64,000 nt of DNA, from NCBI GenBank assembly GCA_036675815.1, contig JAKFEE010000021.1, positions 248,001 to 312,000 on the forward strand, read 5' to 3'. The position numbers and the translations under genes are program-made. This DNA is from JAKFEE01 sp036675815 (lineage in GTDB: Bacteria > Pseudomonadota > Alphaproteobacteria > Rhodospirillales > Magnetospirillaceae). Positions 46,970 to 57,000 of this stretch are shown one piece after another. Numbering within the stretch: position 1 is the first letter of the stretch; the number at the start of each line of letters is the position of its first letter. The notes beneath the pieces were generated by a model, which saw only the letters and a list, made by a program, of their open reading frames with translations, searched no databases and had not been told where the DNA came from.

Positions 46970-47878
46970 CTAGTCCCGCTTGATCAGCGTACCGGCTCCG
47001 TGGGGGGTGAATATCTCCAGCAGCAGCGCGTGCGGCACGCGGCCGTCGAGGATCACCGCCGCCTCGACGCCCATGGCCACCGCCTCCAGGCAGGTCTCGA
47101 CCTTGGGAATCATGCCGCCGCTGATGGTGCCGTCGGCGATCAGCTGCCGGGCCTGAGTGGCGGTCATTTCCTCGATGAGATTGCCTTGTTTGTCGAGCAC
47201 GCCGACGACGTCGGTCAGCATGAACAGCCGCGCCGCGTTGACGGCACCGGCGATGGTGCCGGCGGCGGTATCGGCGTTGATGTTGTAGGTCTCGCCGTTG
47301 GCGCCGGCACCGACCGGCGCGATCACCGGGATGATGTCGGTCTCGCGGAAATAGTCGAGGATGTGCGGCGTGATCTCGCTAGGCTCGCCGACGAAGCCGA
47401 GATCGAGGATCTTCTCGATGTTGGAATCGGGGTCCTTCTTCGAGCGGCGCAGCTTGCGCGCCCGGATCAGGTGGCCGTCCTTGCCCGACAGCCCGACGGC
47501 GAAGCCGCCGGCCTCGTTGATGGCCGAGACGATCTGCTTGTTGATCAGCCCCGACAGCACCATTTCGACCACCTCGACGGTGGCGTGGTCGGTGACGCGC
47601 AGGCCGTCGATGAAGTCGCTCTTGATCTTCAGGCGATCGAGCATCTGGCCGATCTGCGGCCCGCCGCCGTGCACGACCACCGGATTGACGCCGACCTGGC
47701 GGATCAGCACGACGTCACGCGCGAACAGGTGCGCCAGGTCGGCATTCTCCATGGCGTGGCCGCCGTACTTGATGACGAAGGTCTCGCCGGCGTACTGGCG
47801 CATGTAGGGCAGCGCCTCCGACAGCGTCTTCGCCTTCTCCAGCCAGGCCTCGTGTTCCTCGTTCGACGTCGCGCTCAT
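46970..47878 (-). CDS. argB: N-acetylglutamate kinase ArgB
   Basis: Second step of arginine synthesis, phosphorylating N-acetylglutamate. 302 residues, amino-acid kinase fold: FVIKYGGHAMEN, VVVHGGGPQIGQML, ETYNINADTAAGTIA, MLTDVVGVLD and ISGGMIPKVETC. The extended N-terminal helix (EEHEAWLEKAKTLSEALPYM) is the type linked to arginine feedback inhibition. ATG 47878 overlaps the engB stop by 4 nt. Confidence 0.97.
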   Translation of the reverse strand: MSATSNEEHEAWLEKAKTLSEALPYMRQYAGETFVIKYGGHAMENADLAHLFARDVVLIRQVGVNPVVVHGGGPQIGQMLDRLKIKSDFIDGLRVTDHATVEVVEMVLSGLINKQIVSAINEAGGFAVGLSGKDGHLIRARKLRRSKKDPDSNIEKILDLGFVGEPSEITPHILDYFRETDIIPVIAPVGAGANGETYNINADTAAGTIAGAVNAARLFMLTDVVGVLDKQGNLIEEMTATQARQLIADGTISGGMIPKVETCLEAVAMGVEAAVILDGRVPHALLLEIFTPHGAGTLIKRD

Positions 47879-48588
47879 GGGGTCGGTTCCTCGGATGGGG
47901 CGAGCGCCAGCGCCGCCAGCGCGGCGCGCAGCTCGGCAATGCCTACGCCCTCGCGGGCGCTGGTGGCAAGGATTTCGGGATGGGCGGCGGGACGCTTGGC
48001 GATGGCGCCGGCCACCTCGGCGCGCACGCGGTCGAGCTCGGCCGCCGTGATCTTGTCGGCCTTGGTCAGCACCACCTGATAGACGACGGCGGCGCCGTCC
48101 AGCATGGCCATCACCTCGCGGTCGACGTCCTTGAGGCCGTGGCGGCTGTCGATGAGCACGCAGGCACGGCGCAGCACGGTGCGGCCGCGCAGGTAGTCGT
48201 TGACCAGCCGTGTCCAATTGGCCACCAGGTGTTTCGGCGCCTGGGCGTAGCCGTAGCCGGGCAGGTCGACCAGCATCAGGCGGCGGCCGAGATCGAAGAA
48301 GTTGAGCTGCTGGGTTCGCCCGGGCGTGACCGAGGTGCGCGCCAGGGTCGAGCGGCCGGTCAGGGCGTTGATCAGGCTGGACTTGCCGACGTTGGAGCGC
48401 CCGGCGAAGGCGATCTCGGGCAGAGCCGCCGGCGGCAGGATGTCGAGCGTGGCGGCGCCCATCACGAACTGGCACTGCTGGGCGAACAAGAGGCGCCCGG
48501 CTTCACGAAGCCGGGCCGCCTCCTCTTCGGGAGATGCGGGCGCGTCGGGCGTCAGGGTTTCACTCCCATCTGCCGCATGATCACCCAC
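47875..48588 (-). CDS. engB: Ribosome-biogenesis GTP-binding protein EngB (YihA/YsxC)
   Basis: Essential-type GTPase of large-subunit ribosome assembly. G1 AGRSNVGKSSLINAL, G3 DLPGYGYAQAP, G4 LTKADK, G5 TSAREG. The start is uncertain: GTG 48588 gives 237 residues and overlaps the yidC 3' end by 37 nt; no ATG lies nearby in frame before the G1 loop. Placement after yidC and before argB is the conserved alphaproteobacterial order. Confidence 0.92.
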   Translation of the reverse strand: MGDHAADGSETLTPDAPASPEEEAARLREAGRLLFAQQCQFVMGAATLDILPPAALPEIAFAGRSNVGKSSLINALTGRSTLARTSVTPGRTQQLNFFDLGRRLMLVDLPGYGYAQAPKHLVANWTRLVNDYLRGRTVLRRACVLIDSRHGLKDVDREVMAMLDGAAVVYQVVLTKADKITAAELDRVRAEVAGAIAKRPAAHPEILATSAREGVGIAELRAALAALALAPSEEPTP

Positions 48589-50258
48589 TGCTGGATGATC
48601 GACAGCGTGTTCGACCACGCCCAGTAAATGACCAATCCCGCCGGGAAGGTCGCCAGCATGAAGGTAAACACGATGGGCAGCAGCATGAACATCTTGGCCT
48701 GCACCGGGTCGGCCGGCTGCGGGTTCAGCTTCTGCTGCAGGAACATGGTGACGCCCATGATCAGCGGCCACACGCCGATGTGCAGGAGCTCCGGCGGCGT
48801 CCACGGGATCAGCCCGAACAGGTTGAAGATGGTCGTCGGATCGGGCGCCGACAGGTCCTGGATCCAGCCGTAGAAGGGAGCGTGGCGCATCTCGATGGTG
48901 ACGAACAGCACCTTGTACAGCGCGAAGAACACCGGAATCTGGATGATGACCGGCAAGCAGCCCGAGACCGGGTTGGCCTTCTCGCGCTTATACAGCGCCA
49001 TCAGCTCCTGGTTCATGCGCACGCGATCGTCGCTGAAGCGCTCCTGCAGCTGTTTGATCTCCGGCTGCAGCTTCTTCATCTTGCTCATCGCCTTGTACGA
49101 CTTGTTCGCCAAGGGGAAGAGCGCCAGCTTGATGACGACGGTCAGCGCCAGGATGGCGAGGCCGAAATTGCCCAGCACGCCGTTGAAGAACTTCAGGATG
49201 TAGAAGAACGGCTTGGTCAGGAAATAGAACCAGCCGAAGTCGATGGCGAGATCGAAGCGCTCGATGCCGTACTTCTCTTCGTAGGCGTCGAGCAGAGTGA
49301 GCTCCTTGGCCCCGGCGAACAGCAGGCTGGTTTCCTCGGCACCGGAGCCGGGCGGCACGGTCACCACCGCCCCCAGGAAGTCGGTCTGATACTTGCGCAC
49401 GCCGTCATCGGCGCGCTGGGTCATGCGCATCGCCACCGCCTCGCCGGCGCCGGGTGCCAGCGCCGCCAGCCAGTATTTGTCGGTGATGCCGATCCAGCCG
49501 CCGACGCTGTCCTGCTTGACGCTGCCGTCCTCGTCCAGGGTCGAATAGTCGACCTCGTGCAGCGTGCCGTCGAACACCCCCAGCGGCCCCTCGTGCAGGA
49601 GGTACATATCCTGGATTTCGGGCATGCCGGTGCGGCTGACCAGGGCGTACGGATGCAACTGGACCGCCTGCCCGGTGTTGTTCTCGACCCGCTGCTTCAC
49701 CGAGAACATGTAGTTCTGATCGACGGTGATGGTGCGAACGAAGCGCAAGCCCTGGCCGTTGTCCCAACTCAGCACCAGCGGCGCCTCGGCGGTCAGTGCC
49801 TGGCCCTCGGCCTGCCACACGGTGTCGGGGCCGGGAACCGCCAGCGCCTGGCCGGCGCCCGGCACCCAGCCGAACTCGGCGTAATAGGGATGCGGAGCGC
49901 CTGCCGGCGAGAACAGCTCGATCTCCGGACTCTGCGGCTTCGGCTCGACGTGGTAGTCGACGAGCGTGAGGTCGTCGATGCGGCCGCCCTTGAGCGACAC
50001 CGAGCCGTGCAGCCGGGGCGTGCGGATGGGCACGCGCGGCGCCGCCTGTAGTGCCTGCGGCCGCGTCTGCGCCACCGTTGCGGCGGTGCCGAGCGGCGCC
50101 TGCGCCGACTGCCCCGGGGCAGTCGGCAGCGGCTGCGCCTGCTCGGTGGTCTGCACCGGCGGTTGCGGTGATTCGAACAGGAACTGGAAGCCCAGCAGGA
50201 TGGCGACCGACACGGCGATCGCGAGGATGAGGTTACGCTGTTCCGATTTGTCGTTCAT
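48552..50258 (-). CDS. yidC: Membrane protein insertase YidC
   Basis: 568 residues, inner membrane. N-terminal span (LILAIAVSVAILLGFQFLF), a long periplasmic beta domain (about 70-350), then the five-helix insertase core with the positively charged cytoplasmic hairpin (KSYKAMSKMKKLQPEIKQLQ) and spans such as GCLPVIIQIPVFFALYKVLF. Works with Sec and alone. Follows yidD 15 nt downstream in the rpmH operon. Confidence 0.97.
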   Translation of the reverse strand: MNDKSEQRNLILAIAVSVAILLGFQFLFESPQPPVQTTEQAQPLPTAPGQSAQAPLGTAATVAQTRPQALQAAPRVPIRTPRLHGSVSLKGGRIDDLTLVDYHVEPKPQSPEIELFSPAGAPHPYYAEFGWVPGAGQALAVPGPDTVWQAEGQALTAEAPLVLSWDNGQGLRFVRTITVDQNYMFSVKQRVENNTGQAVQLHPYALVSRTGMPEIQDMYLLHEGPLGVFDGTLHEVDYSTLDEDGSVKQDSVGGWIGITDKYWLAALAPGAGEAVAMRMTQRADDGVRKYQTDFLGAVVTVPPGSGAEETSLLFAGAKELTLLDAYEEKYGIERFDLAIDFGWFYFLTKPFFYILKFFNGVLGNFGLAILALTVVIKLALFPLANKSYKAMSKMKKLQPEIKQLQERFSDDRVRMNQELMALYKREKANPVSGCLPVIIQIPVFFALYKVLFVTIEMRHAPFYGWIQDLSAPDPTTIFNLFGLIPWTPPELLHIGVWPLIMGVTMFLQQKLNPQPADPVQAKMFMLLPIVFTFMLATFPAGLVIYWAWSNTLSIIQQWVIMRQMGVKP

Positions 50259-50273
50259 ATCCGGCTTGGCCTG

Positions 50274-50528
50274 TCAGTGATGGCGGCAGCCGCAGCCGGT
50301 TGGCTCCGGTCTTGGCACGGGGTCGTATCCCGATCCGCCCCAGGGATGGCAACGGCACAGCCGCCGCAGCGCGAGCCATCCGCCCTTGAGCGGCCCATGC
50401 AGGGCGATCGCTTCGCCGGCATAGCTCGAGCAGGTGGGCAAATAGCGGCAGTTGGCCGGCAGGATCGGCGAGACGAACAGCTGATAGACGCGGATCAAGC
50501 CCCGCATGCCCAGACTCAAGGGATTCAT
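50274..50528 (-). CDS. yidD: Membrane protein insertion efficiency factor YidD
   Basis: 84 residues. LIRVYQLFVSPILPANCRYL then PTCSSYAGEAIALHG and CRCHPWGGSGYDPVP are the full family signature. Peripheral inner-membrane protein assisting YidC-dependent insertion. ATG 50528 overlaps the rnpA stop by 4 nt. Confidence 0.95.
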   Translation of the reverse strand: MNPLSLGMRGLIRVYQLFVSPILPANCRYLPTCSSYAGEAIALHGPLKGGWLALRRLCRCHPWGGSGYDPVPRPEPTGCGCRHH

Positions 50529-50923
50529 GTGCCTACACCCTTGGTTTCGCCGGCACCCTGGCCTTCACGCCAGCCGCCGACGCGCTTCAGTGCCGTTTCC
50601 AGGTCCTTGAGCAGCAGCGCGAACGGCCGTGAAAGGGTTTCCTGCCGCCCGATCAACACGTAGTCGATGCCGGCGGCGGCTCGCAGAGGCATGATCTGCT
50701 CGGCGGCGGCTCGCAGGCGGCGGCGAGCCCGGTTGCGTGCCACGGAGTTGCCAACCTTGCGGCTGACCGTGAAGCCGATGCGGACGATCGGCGCGGCTTC
50801 GTCGCCTTCGATCGGCGGCACGGCCCTGGCGGCCTGCAGCACCAGCCCGGGGGCGGCCCATTTACGCCGGGCAGCGGCGACGCGGAGGAACTCCGCACGC
50901 CGCTTCAGGCGCGTAACCGCCAC
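50525..50923 (-). CDS. rnpA: Ribonuclease P protein component
   Basis: Protein subunit of the tRNA 5'-processing enzyme, 132 residues. RLKRRAEFLRVAAARRKWAA at the N-terminus and the RNR motif GFTVSRKVGNSVARNRARRR. The C-terminal extension after ALKRVGG is Gly-rich. Start is GTG 50923, 7 nt after rpmH. Confidence 0.95.
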   Translation of the reverse strand: MAVTRLKRRAEFLRVAAARRKWAAPGLVLQAARAVPPIEGDEAAPIVRIGFTVSRKVGNSVARNRARRRLRAAAEQIMPLRAAAGIDYVLIGRQETLSRPFALLLKDLETALKRVGGWREGQGAGETKGVGT

Positions 50924-50930
50924 GCGGGTC

Positions 50931-51065
50931 CTAGGCCGACAGCCGCTTGCGGCCCTTGGCGCGACGTTCGTTGATGACGCGGCGGCCGCCGACGGTGGCC
51001 ATGCGCGCGCGGAAGCCGTGGCGCCGGGCGCGGACGAGCTTGCTGGGCTGGTAAGTACGCTTCAC
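50931..51065 (-). CDS. rpmH: 50S ribosomal protein L34
   Basis: 44 residues, fully basic: KRTYQPSKLVRARRHGFRAR, then MATVGGRRVINERRAKGRKR and LSA. This is an unmistakable L34. GTG start at 51065, with GGAG upstream. First gene of rpmH-rnpA-yidD-yidC-engB-argB behind a strong promoter. Confidence 0.97.
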   Translation of the reverse strand: MKRTYQPSKLVRARRHGFRARMATVGGRRVINERRAKGRKRLSA

Positions 51066-51106
51066 GGTCTTCTACTCCGAATTCGGCTTTCTAAATAAGT
51101 CCCGCT

Positions 51107-51135
51107 GTATAAGGGCTGATGCGGGGGGAAGTCAA
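51107..51135 (-). promoter_or_regulatory. Strong promoter of the rpmH operon
   Basis: On the minus strand: TTGACT (51130-51135), 17 nt, TTATAC (51107-51112). Start near 51100 gives a leader of about 35 nt before the GTG of rpmH. Confidence 0.65.
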
Positions 51136-51239
51136 TCGCAGGCATAAGGCCAAGGGGGGTGCTTGGCCGAAAAGCTCCATTGCCTTGGGCGGCAACGCCC
51201 TGCTACACCTCGGGTTGCCGCCCACAGCCGTCGGTCGAC

Positions 51240-51818
51240 ATGCTGCGCCGCCTTTACGATCAAATCATGCGCCTTGCCGCCCATCGCCATGCCGGGTGGT
51301 GGATGGCCCTCGTCTCCTTCATCGAAAGCTCGCTGTTCCCCATTCCGCCCGACGTCATGCTGGTGCCGATGGTGCTGGCCGACCGGCGCAAGGCGTGGAT
51401 GTACGCCCTGATCTGCACCGTCGCCTCGGTGATCGGCGGGTTCCTGGGCTATGCCATCGGCTATTTCCTGTTCGAGAGCATCGGCGCCTGGGTGATCCAG
51501 CTCTACCACCTCGCCCAGGAATTCGAGACGTTCCAGCACACCTTCAACACCTACGGCGCCTGGATCGTGCTGATCAAGGGCATGACCCCCATTCCCTACA
51601 AGCTGATCACCATCACCGCCGGCGTCACCAAGCTCGACCTGCTGGTGTTCACCGTGGCCTCGGTCGGCTCGCGCGGAATGCGCTTCTTTCTGGTCGCATG
51701 GCTGCTGTGGCAGTTCGGCCCGCCCATTCGCGATTTCATCGAGCGACGCCTGACGTTGGTCACCACCGGGTTCGTCGTCGCCCTGGTCGGCGGCTTTTTT
51801 GCCATCAAGCTGATCTAG
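51240..51818 (+). CDS. YqaA/DedA-family membrane protein
   Basis: 192 residues, about five hydrophobic segments. SFIESSLFPIPPDVMLVPMV and IVLIKGMTPIPYKLITITAG are the re-entrant-loop signatures of the SNARE-associated/DedA superfamily, several members of which are lipid-carrier transporters. ATG 51240 chosen because the protein then starts MLRRLYDQIM as in homologues. Divergent from rpmH; dsbB follows 15 nt later. Confidence 0.85.
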   Translation: MLRRLYDQIMRLAAHRHAGWWMALVSFIESSLFPIPPDVMLVPMVLADRRKAWMYALICTVASVIGGFLGYAIGYFLFESIGAWVIQLYHLAQEFETFQHTFNTYGAWIVLIKGMTPIPYKLITITAGVTKLDLLVFTVASVGSRGMRFFLVAWLLWQFGPPIRDFIERRLTLVTTGFVVALVGGFFAIKLI

Positions 51819-51827
51819 CCCCATAAT
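51799..51827 (+). promoter_or_regulatory. Leaderless-type promoter of dsbB
   Basis: TTGCCA (51799-51804, inside the YqaA gene), 17 nt, CATAAT (51822-51827), then 6 nt to the ATG at 51834. Transcription is expected to start at the ATG itself; no ribosome-binding site is present. Confidence 0.55.
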
Positions 51828-51833
51828 AGAGCC

Positions 51834-52331
51834 ATGTCGGCACGCATTCTCTATCCGATGGCGGTGGTGGCCCTGGCGGCGGCGGCCCTGGCCGCCGCCC
51901 TGATCGGCCAATATGTCTACGGGCTGCTGCCCTGCGTGCTGTGCCTGTATCAGCGGGTGCCGTTCTATCTGGCGATGGCGCTGGGCCTGGGTGCCCTGCT
52001 GCCGCCGGTGAGCGATCGCGGTCGCGTGCTGCTGCTGGCACTGGCCGGGCTGGCACTGGTGGCCAATGCCGGCATCGCCGCCTTCCATGTCGGCGTCGAG
52101 CAGCACTGGTGGGCCGGCACCTCGGCCTGCGGCGGCGGAAGCGTCGGTATCACGGCCATGTCGGTCGAGGAGCTGATACAGGCGATGAACCGCCCGCCCG
52201 AGGTGCGCTGCGATCAGCCGCCGTGGTCGTTCCACGGCATCACCATGGCGATGATGAACGTACCGTTCTCGCTGGCCTTCGGCTTGGCGACGCTGGCCGC
52301 GGCCCGGGCATTGGCGTGGGCGCGGCGGTGA
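51834..52331 (+). CDS. dsbB: Disulfide bond formation protein B
   Basis: 165-residue inner-membrane quinone reductase that reoxidises DsbA. Four spans; first cysteine pair in LLPCVLCLYQRVPFY, periplasmic second pair split between GTSACGGG and VRCDQPPWSFHG, as in alphaproteobacterial DsbB. ATG 51834, overlapping coq7 at the end (GTGA). Confidence 0.93.
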   Translation: MSARILYPMAVVALAAAALAAALIGQYVYGLLPCVLCLYQRVPFYLAMALGLGALLPPVSDRGRVLLLALAGLALVANAGIAAFHVGVEQHWWAGTSACGGGSVGITAMSVEELIQAMNRPPEVRCDQPPWSFHGITMAMMNVPFSLAFGLATLAAARALAWARR

Positions 52332-52882
52332 CGCGGCGCACCGGCGAGGGCGGCATGCCCACCGACCTCGGCCGCGACGCGCTGGTGGCGCGCATGCTGC
52401 GCGTCAACCACGCCGGCGAGTATGGCGCGGTGCGCATCTACGAGGGGCAGTTGGCCGTGTTGCGGCGCAGTGGCGCGGCGCGCAGCCTGCGGCACATGGC
52501 GGCACAGGAGCGCCGCCATCTCGAGGCCTTCGACAGATTGATCGGCGAGCGCCGCGTGCGGCCGACCCTGCTGTCGCCGCTGTGGCATGTCGCCGGCTTC
52601 GCCCTGGGCGCCGGCACCGCCCTGCTCGGCCCGGCGGCGGCCATGGCCTGCACGGTGGCCGTCGAGGAGGTCATCGACGAGCACTACGCCCGCCAGGCCG
52701 AACAGCTCGGCGACGACGAGGCGCCGCTGCGGGCGACCGTCGAGGAGTTCCGCGCCGACGAACTGGCCCATCGCGACGAGGCCCTGCGCCAAGGTGCCGA
52801 ACAGGCGCCGGCCTATCCCCTGCTCACCGGGGCGGTCAAGGCCGGCTCACGCCTGGCGATCTGGCTGTCGGAACGGCTGTAA
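52328..52882 (+). CDS. coq7: Demethoxyubiquinone hydroxylase Coq7
   Basis: Di-iron hydroxylase of late ubiquinone synthesis. 184 residues from GTG 52328, which overlaps the dsbB stop; ATG 52355 is an alternative giving 175. Carboxylate/His ligands lie in NHAGEYGAVRIYEG, AAQERRHLEAF, VAVEEVIDEHYARQ and FRADELAHRDEAL. Membrane-bound, works on the quinone pool that DsbB also uses. Confidence 0.95.
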   Translation: MTRRTGEGGMPTDLGRDALVARMLRVNHAGEYGAVRIYEGQLAVLRRSGAARSLRHMAAQERRHLEAFDRLIGERRVRPTLLSPLWHVAGFALGAGTALLGPAAAMACTVAVEEVIDEHYARQAEQLGDDEAPLRATVEEFRADELAHRDEALRQGAEQAPAYPLLTGAVKAGSRLAIWLSERL

Positions 52883-52966
52883 AAATAAGAAAGTTCAGCG
52901 CGAGTTACCGGGAGTTCCCGATGGAAACTGCCGTTACCGAACGGTAAATGGCCCACCGTCGAGTTT

Positions 52967-53218
52967 CGTCACTCCCGCGAAAGAGCGTATGAAGGAATCC
53001 CCTCTCCGTCACCCCCGCGGAAGCGGGGGTCTATTCCGTCTGCGCTTCGGCATCGAAATCGTGGCGAGATGCCGGCGAGAGCCCGCAGGTCGTGCAGCCG
53101 GCGGAATGGATTCCCGCTTTCGCGCGCTTTCGCGGGAATGACGGAACAATGGACCCCCGCTTCCGCGGGGGGTGACGGGAAAAGGGAATTCCTTCACGCG
53201 CTCCTTCGCGGCATGACG
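52967..53218. repeat. Family-A REP cluster between coq7 and the GST gene
   Basis: The 376-nt gap 52883-53258 has no gene. It holds at least four REP-like palindromes: CACTCCCGCGAAAGAGCGTA, CACCCCCGCGGAAGCGGGGG, ATTCCCGC...GCGGGAAT around 53109-53138, and CCCCCGCTTCCGCGGGGGG, with half-elements carrying GGAATTCCTTCACGCGCTCC. Arms share the CGTCA / TGACG ends seen elsewhere in the window. Confidence 0.85.
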
Positions 53219-53258
53219 TTCTTTGAGGATGCTCCCCGGAGTTCCGCGATGAACCGCC

Positions 53259-53924
53259 CTAGAAATCGAGATCGGCGTAATGGGCCGGTGGCTTCAGGCC
53301 GGGCACCACGTCGGCGAGCAGCGGCCGGAAGCTGGGGCGCGACTTGATGCGGGCGTACCAATCCTTGACCACCGGGTGGTCTTCCCATGGCACGTCGCCG
53401 ATGTAGTCGATACAGGAAATGTGGGCCGCCGCCGTGATGTCGGCCAGCGACAGGTAATCGCCGGCCAGCCAGCGGCGCCGCTCGATGAGCCAGGCGATGT
53501 ATTCGAAATGCGGGTGGATGTTGGCGTAACCGGCGCGCACGAAGCGTGAGTCGGGGTAGCCCGCGCCCATGCATCGCTTCAGCGCCTTTTCCGCCACCAG
53601 GTTCTGGGTGACGTCGCGGTCAAACAACCGATCGAACCAGCCGACCAGCCGGCGCACCTCGGCGCGATCGACGGCGGAATGCCCCAGCAATGGCGGTTCG
53701 GCGTGCACCTCGTCGAGGTACTCGCAGATGGCGCCGGCATCGGCCAGCACCAGATCATCCTCCACCAGCACCGGCACCTCGCCGGCCGGGTTGAGCTGCA
53801 GGAACTCCTCGCGCCGCTCCCACGGCCGCTCCACCACCGGCTCGAACTCCAGCCGCTTCTCGCCGAGGACGAGTCGCACCTTTCGGGCAGCGGGGCTTAG
53901 CCAGAAGTGCAGGAGCGTGCGCAT
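53259..53924 (-). CDS. Glutathione S-transferase family protein
   Basis: 221 residues. N-terminal thioredoxin-like domain (LLHFWLSPAARKVRLVLGEK; PAGEVPVLVEDDLVLADAGA with the cis-Pro and Asp/Ala glutathione-binding loop) and helical C-terminal domain (YLSLADITAAAHISCIDYIG, with the N-capping motif). ATG 53924. Substrate unknown; could also be a disulfide-bond reductase type. No operon partner. Confidence 0.9.
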   Translation of the reverse strand: MRTLLHFWLSPAARKVRLVLGEKRLEFEPVVERPWERREEFLQLNPAGEVPVLVEDDLVLADAGAICEYLDEVHAEPPLLGHSAVDRAEVRRLVGWFDRLFDRDVTQNLVAEKALKRCMGAGYPDSRFVRAGYANIHPHFEYIAWLIERRRWLAGDYLSLADITAAAHISCIDYIGDVPWEDHPVVKDWYARIKSRPSFRPLLADVVPGLKPPAHYADLDF

Positions 53925-54008
53925 AACCCTATTTAGCGGAGGAGCTTGCTCAGCGGCAAGCCCCGCCGCGGGTGACAACGGCAATACATACGCACGCCCT
54001 ACCCGCCC

Positions 54009-57000
54009 TCAGGCCGTGGCCTTTGCCACCTCGGCCGCCGACACGGGATGGGCGAGACGGGTCAGCATCTCCTTGGGCACGATCTGCCAGAACTTCGGCA
54101 ACTCGCGCGACCAGTCGTTGAGGATGCCGTTGGCCCAACGCGAGTGCGTTTCCACCGCATGTTCGGCCACCAGCGCCTTCAGCACCATGGCCCAGTGCTC
54201 GGTCTCGACCCGCTGCCAGATCACCGCCTCGGGGTTGACACGGTGCTCGAAATCACCCTCGGCATCGTAGACGAAGCCCATGCCGCCGGTCATGCCGGCG
54301 GCAAAATTGGCGCCCACCTTGCCCAGGATCACGGCGGTGCCGCCGGTCATGTACTCGCAGCCGTTCGAGCCGCAGCCCTCGATCACGGCACTGGCGCCGG
54401 AGTTGCGCACGGCGAAGCGCTCGCCGGCCTGGCCGGCGGCGAACAGCTTGCCGCCGGTGGCGCCGTAGAGCACGGTGTTGCCGATGATGGTGTTGGCGTT
54501 GCTGGCCAGCGGAGAGCTGACCGGCGGCCGCACCACGATGGTGCCGCCCGACAGCCCCTTGCCGACATAGTCGTTGGCGTCGCCGAACACCTCGAGCTTG
54601 AGCCCCTGCACCGCCCAGGCGCCGAGCGATTGACCGGCGGTGCCGCGCAGCCGCACGGTGATGTGGCCGGGATTGAGGCCGGTCATGCCGTAGCGCCGCA
54701 CGATCTTGTGGCTGAGCTTGGTGCCGATGGCACGGTGGGTGTTGCGCACGTTATAGGCGAGCTGCATCTTCTCGCCCTCCTCCAGCGCTGGTCGCGCATC
54801 CAGGATCATCTGGGCGTCCAGCGTCTCCGGCACCTCGTTGCGCTCCTTCTCGCCCATGGCGCAGTGGCGCGGGAACCCGCCGGAATCGGCCTGGGCGAGG
54901 ATCGAGTTGAGGTCGAGGTCGTCGAGATGCGAACTGCCGCGGCTGACCTGATGCAACAGGTCGGAGCGGCCAATGATCTCGTTCAGCGACTTGGCGCCCA
55001 GCGACGCCAGGATCTCGCGCACATCCTCGGCGATGAAGCTGAACAGGTTGACCACCTTCTCGGGGCTGCCGGTGAAGCGGGCGCGCAATGCCGGATCCTG
55101 GGTAGTGACGCCGACCGGGCAGGTGTTGGAGTGGCACTGCCGCACCATGATGCAGCCCAGCGCGACCAGGCTGGTGGTGCCGATGCCGAACTCCTCGGCG
55201 CCGAGCATGGCGGCGATGACGATGTCGCGCCCGGTCTTGAGGCCGCCGTCGGTGCGCAGCTTGACGCGATGGCGCAGACGATTGAGCGTCAGCACCTGAT
55301 GCACTTCCGACAGGCCCATCTCCCAGGGCAGGCCGGCATGCTTGATCGAGCTTTGCGGGCTGGCGCCGGTACCGCCGACATGGCCGGAAATGAGGATGAT
55401 GTCGGCCTTGGCCTTGGCCACGCCGGCGGCAATGGTGCCGATGCCGGAGCGCGCCACCAGCTTGACCGTCACCTTGGCTTCGGGGTTGATCTGCTTGAGA
55501 TCGTAGATGAGCTGGGCCAAGTCCTCGATCGAATAGATGTCGTGGTGCGGCGGCGGGCTGATCAGCATGACCCCCGGCGTCGCATGACGCAGGCGGGCGA
55601 TCTCCACCGTCACCTTGAACCCGGGCAGTTGCCCGCCCTCGCCCGGCTTGGCACCCTGCGCCACCTTGATCTCGATCTCACGGCACATGTTCAGGTATTC
55701 GGCGGTGACGCCGAAGCGACCCGAGGCGATCTGCTTGACCGCCGAGTTGGCGTTGTCGCCGTTGGGGAACGGCTTGTAGCGGGCCGGGTCCTCGCCGCCC
55801 TCGCCCGACACCGATTTGGCGCCGATGCGGTTCATGGCGATGTTGAGAGTGCCGTGCGCCTCGGGGCTGAGCGCGCCCATCGACATGCCGGGGGTGAGGA
55901 AGCGCTTGCGGATCTCGGTGATCGACTCGACGTCGTCGATGGCAACCACACGTCCGGCCGCCTTGATCTCCAGCAGGTCGCGCAGATTGATCGGCGGCAG
56001 CTTGCGCACGCCCTCGGCATAGCGCTTGTAGGTCTGGTATGAATCGTTGTTCACCGCCTGCTGCAGCGTGTGGATCAGCGTGCCCTCGAAGCCGTGCACC
56101 TCGCCACTGCGGCGATAGCGATAGAAACCGCCCACCGGCAAGGTAACGACGCCCTCGGCGAAGGCCTTCTCGTACAACTCGCACACCCGGGTCTGGATGC
56201 CGTTGAGGCCGAGGCCCGAGATGCGGCTGGACATGCCGGGGAAGAACTCGGCGACCAGCGAACGCGACAGGCCGACGCTTTCCATGTTGTAGCCGCCGCG
56301 GTACGAGCTGATCACCGAGATGCCCATCTTGGACATGATCTTCAGCAGGCCCTGGCCGATGGCGTGGGTATAGCTGTCGACGCAGGATTCGAGCGTGCGC
56401 TCGCCGAACAGGCCGCGGCGGTGGCGATCGGCGATCGATTCCTGGGCCAGCCACGGATTGACCGTGGTGGCGCCGACGCCGATCAGCACGGCGAAATAAT
56501 GAACGTCCAGGCACTCGCCCGAGCGCACGTTGAGCGAGGTGAAGGTGCGCAGCTGCTGGCGCACCAGATGCGTATGCACGCCGCCGGCGGCAAGAATCAT
56601 CGGGATGGCGGCGCGATGGGCCGAAATGTTCTTGTCCGAGAGGACGAGATGCGTGCAGCCGCCGCGCACCGCGTCCTCGGCCTCATGGCGGACGCGATCG
56701 AGCGCATCGCGCAGGCCGTGCTCGGAGCTGGGGTCGAAGGTGCAGTCGATCTCGGCGGCGGTATCGCCCATGTAGTTGCGCATCGCCTCGAACTCGGCGT
56801 TCGACAGCACCGGCGATTCGAGCTGCAGCAGGTCACACTGCGTCTCGTCCTCGTCGAGGATGTTGCCGAGATTGCCGAGGCGGGTGCGCAGCGACATCAC
56901 CCGCAATTCGCGAAGTGAGTCGATCGGCGGATTGGTGACCTGGCTGAAGCTCTGGCGGAAGAAATGGTGCAGGCCGCGATAGTTGTCGGACAACACCGCC

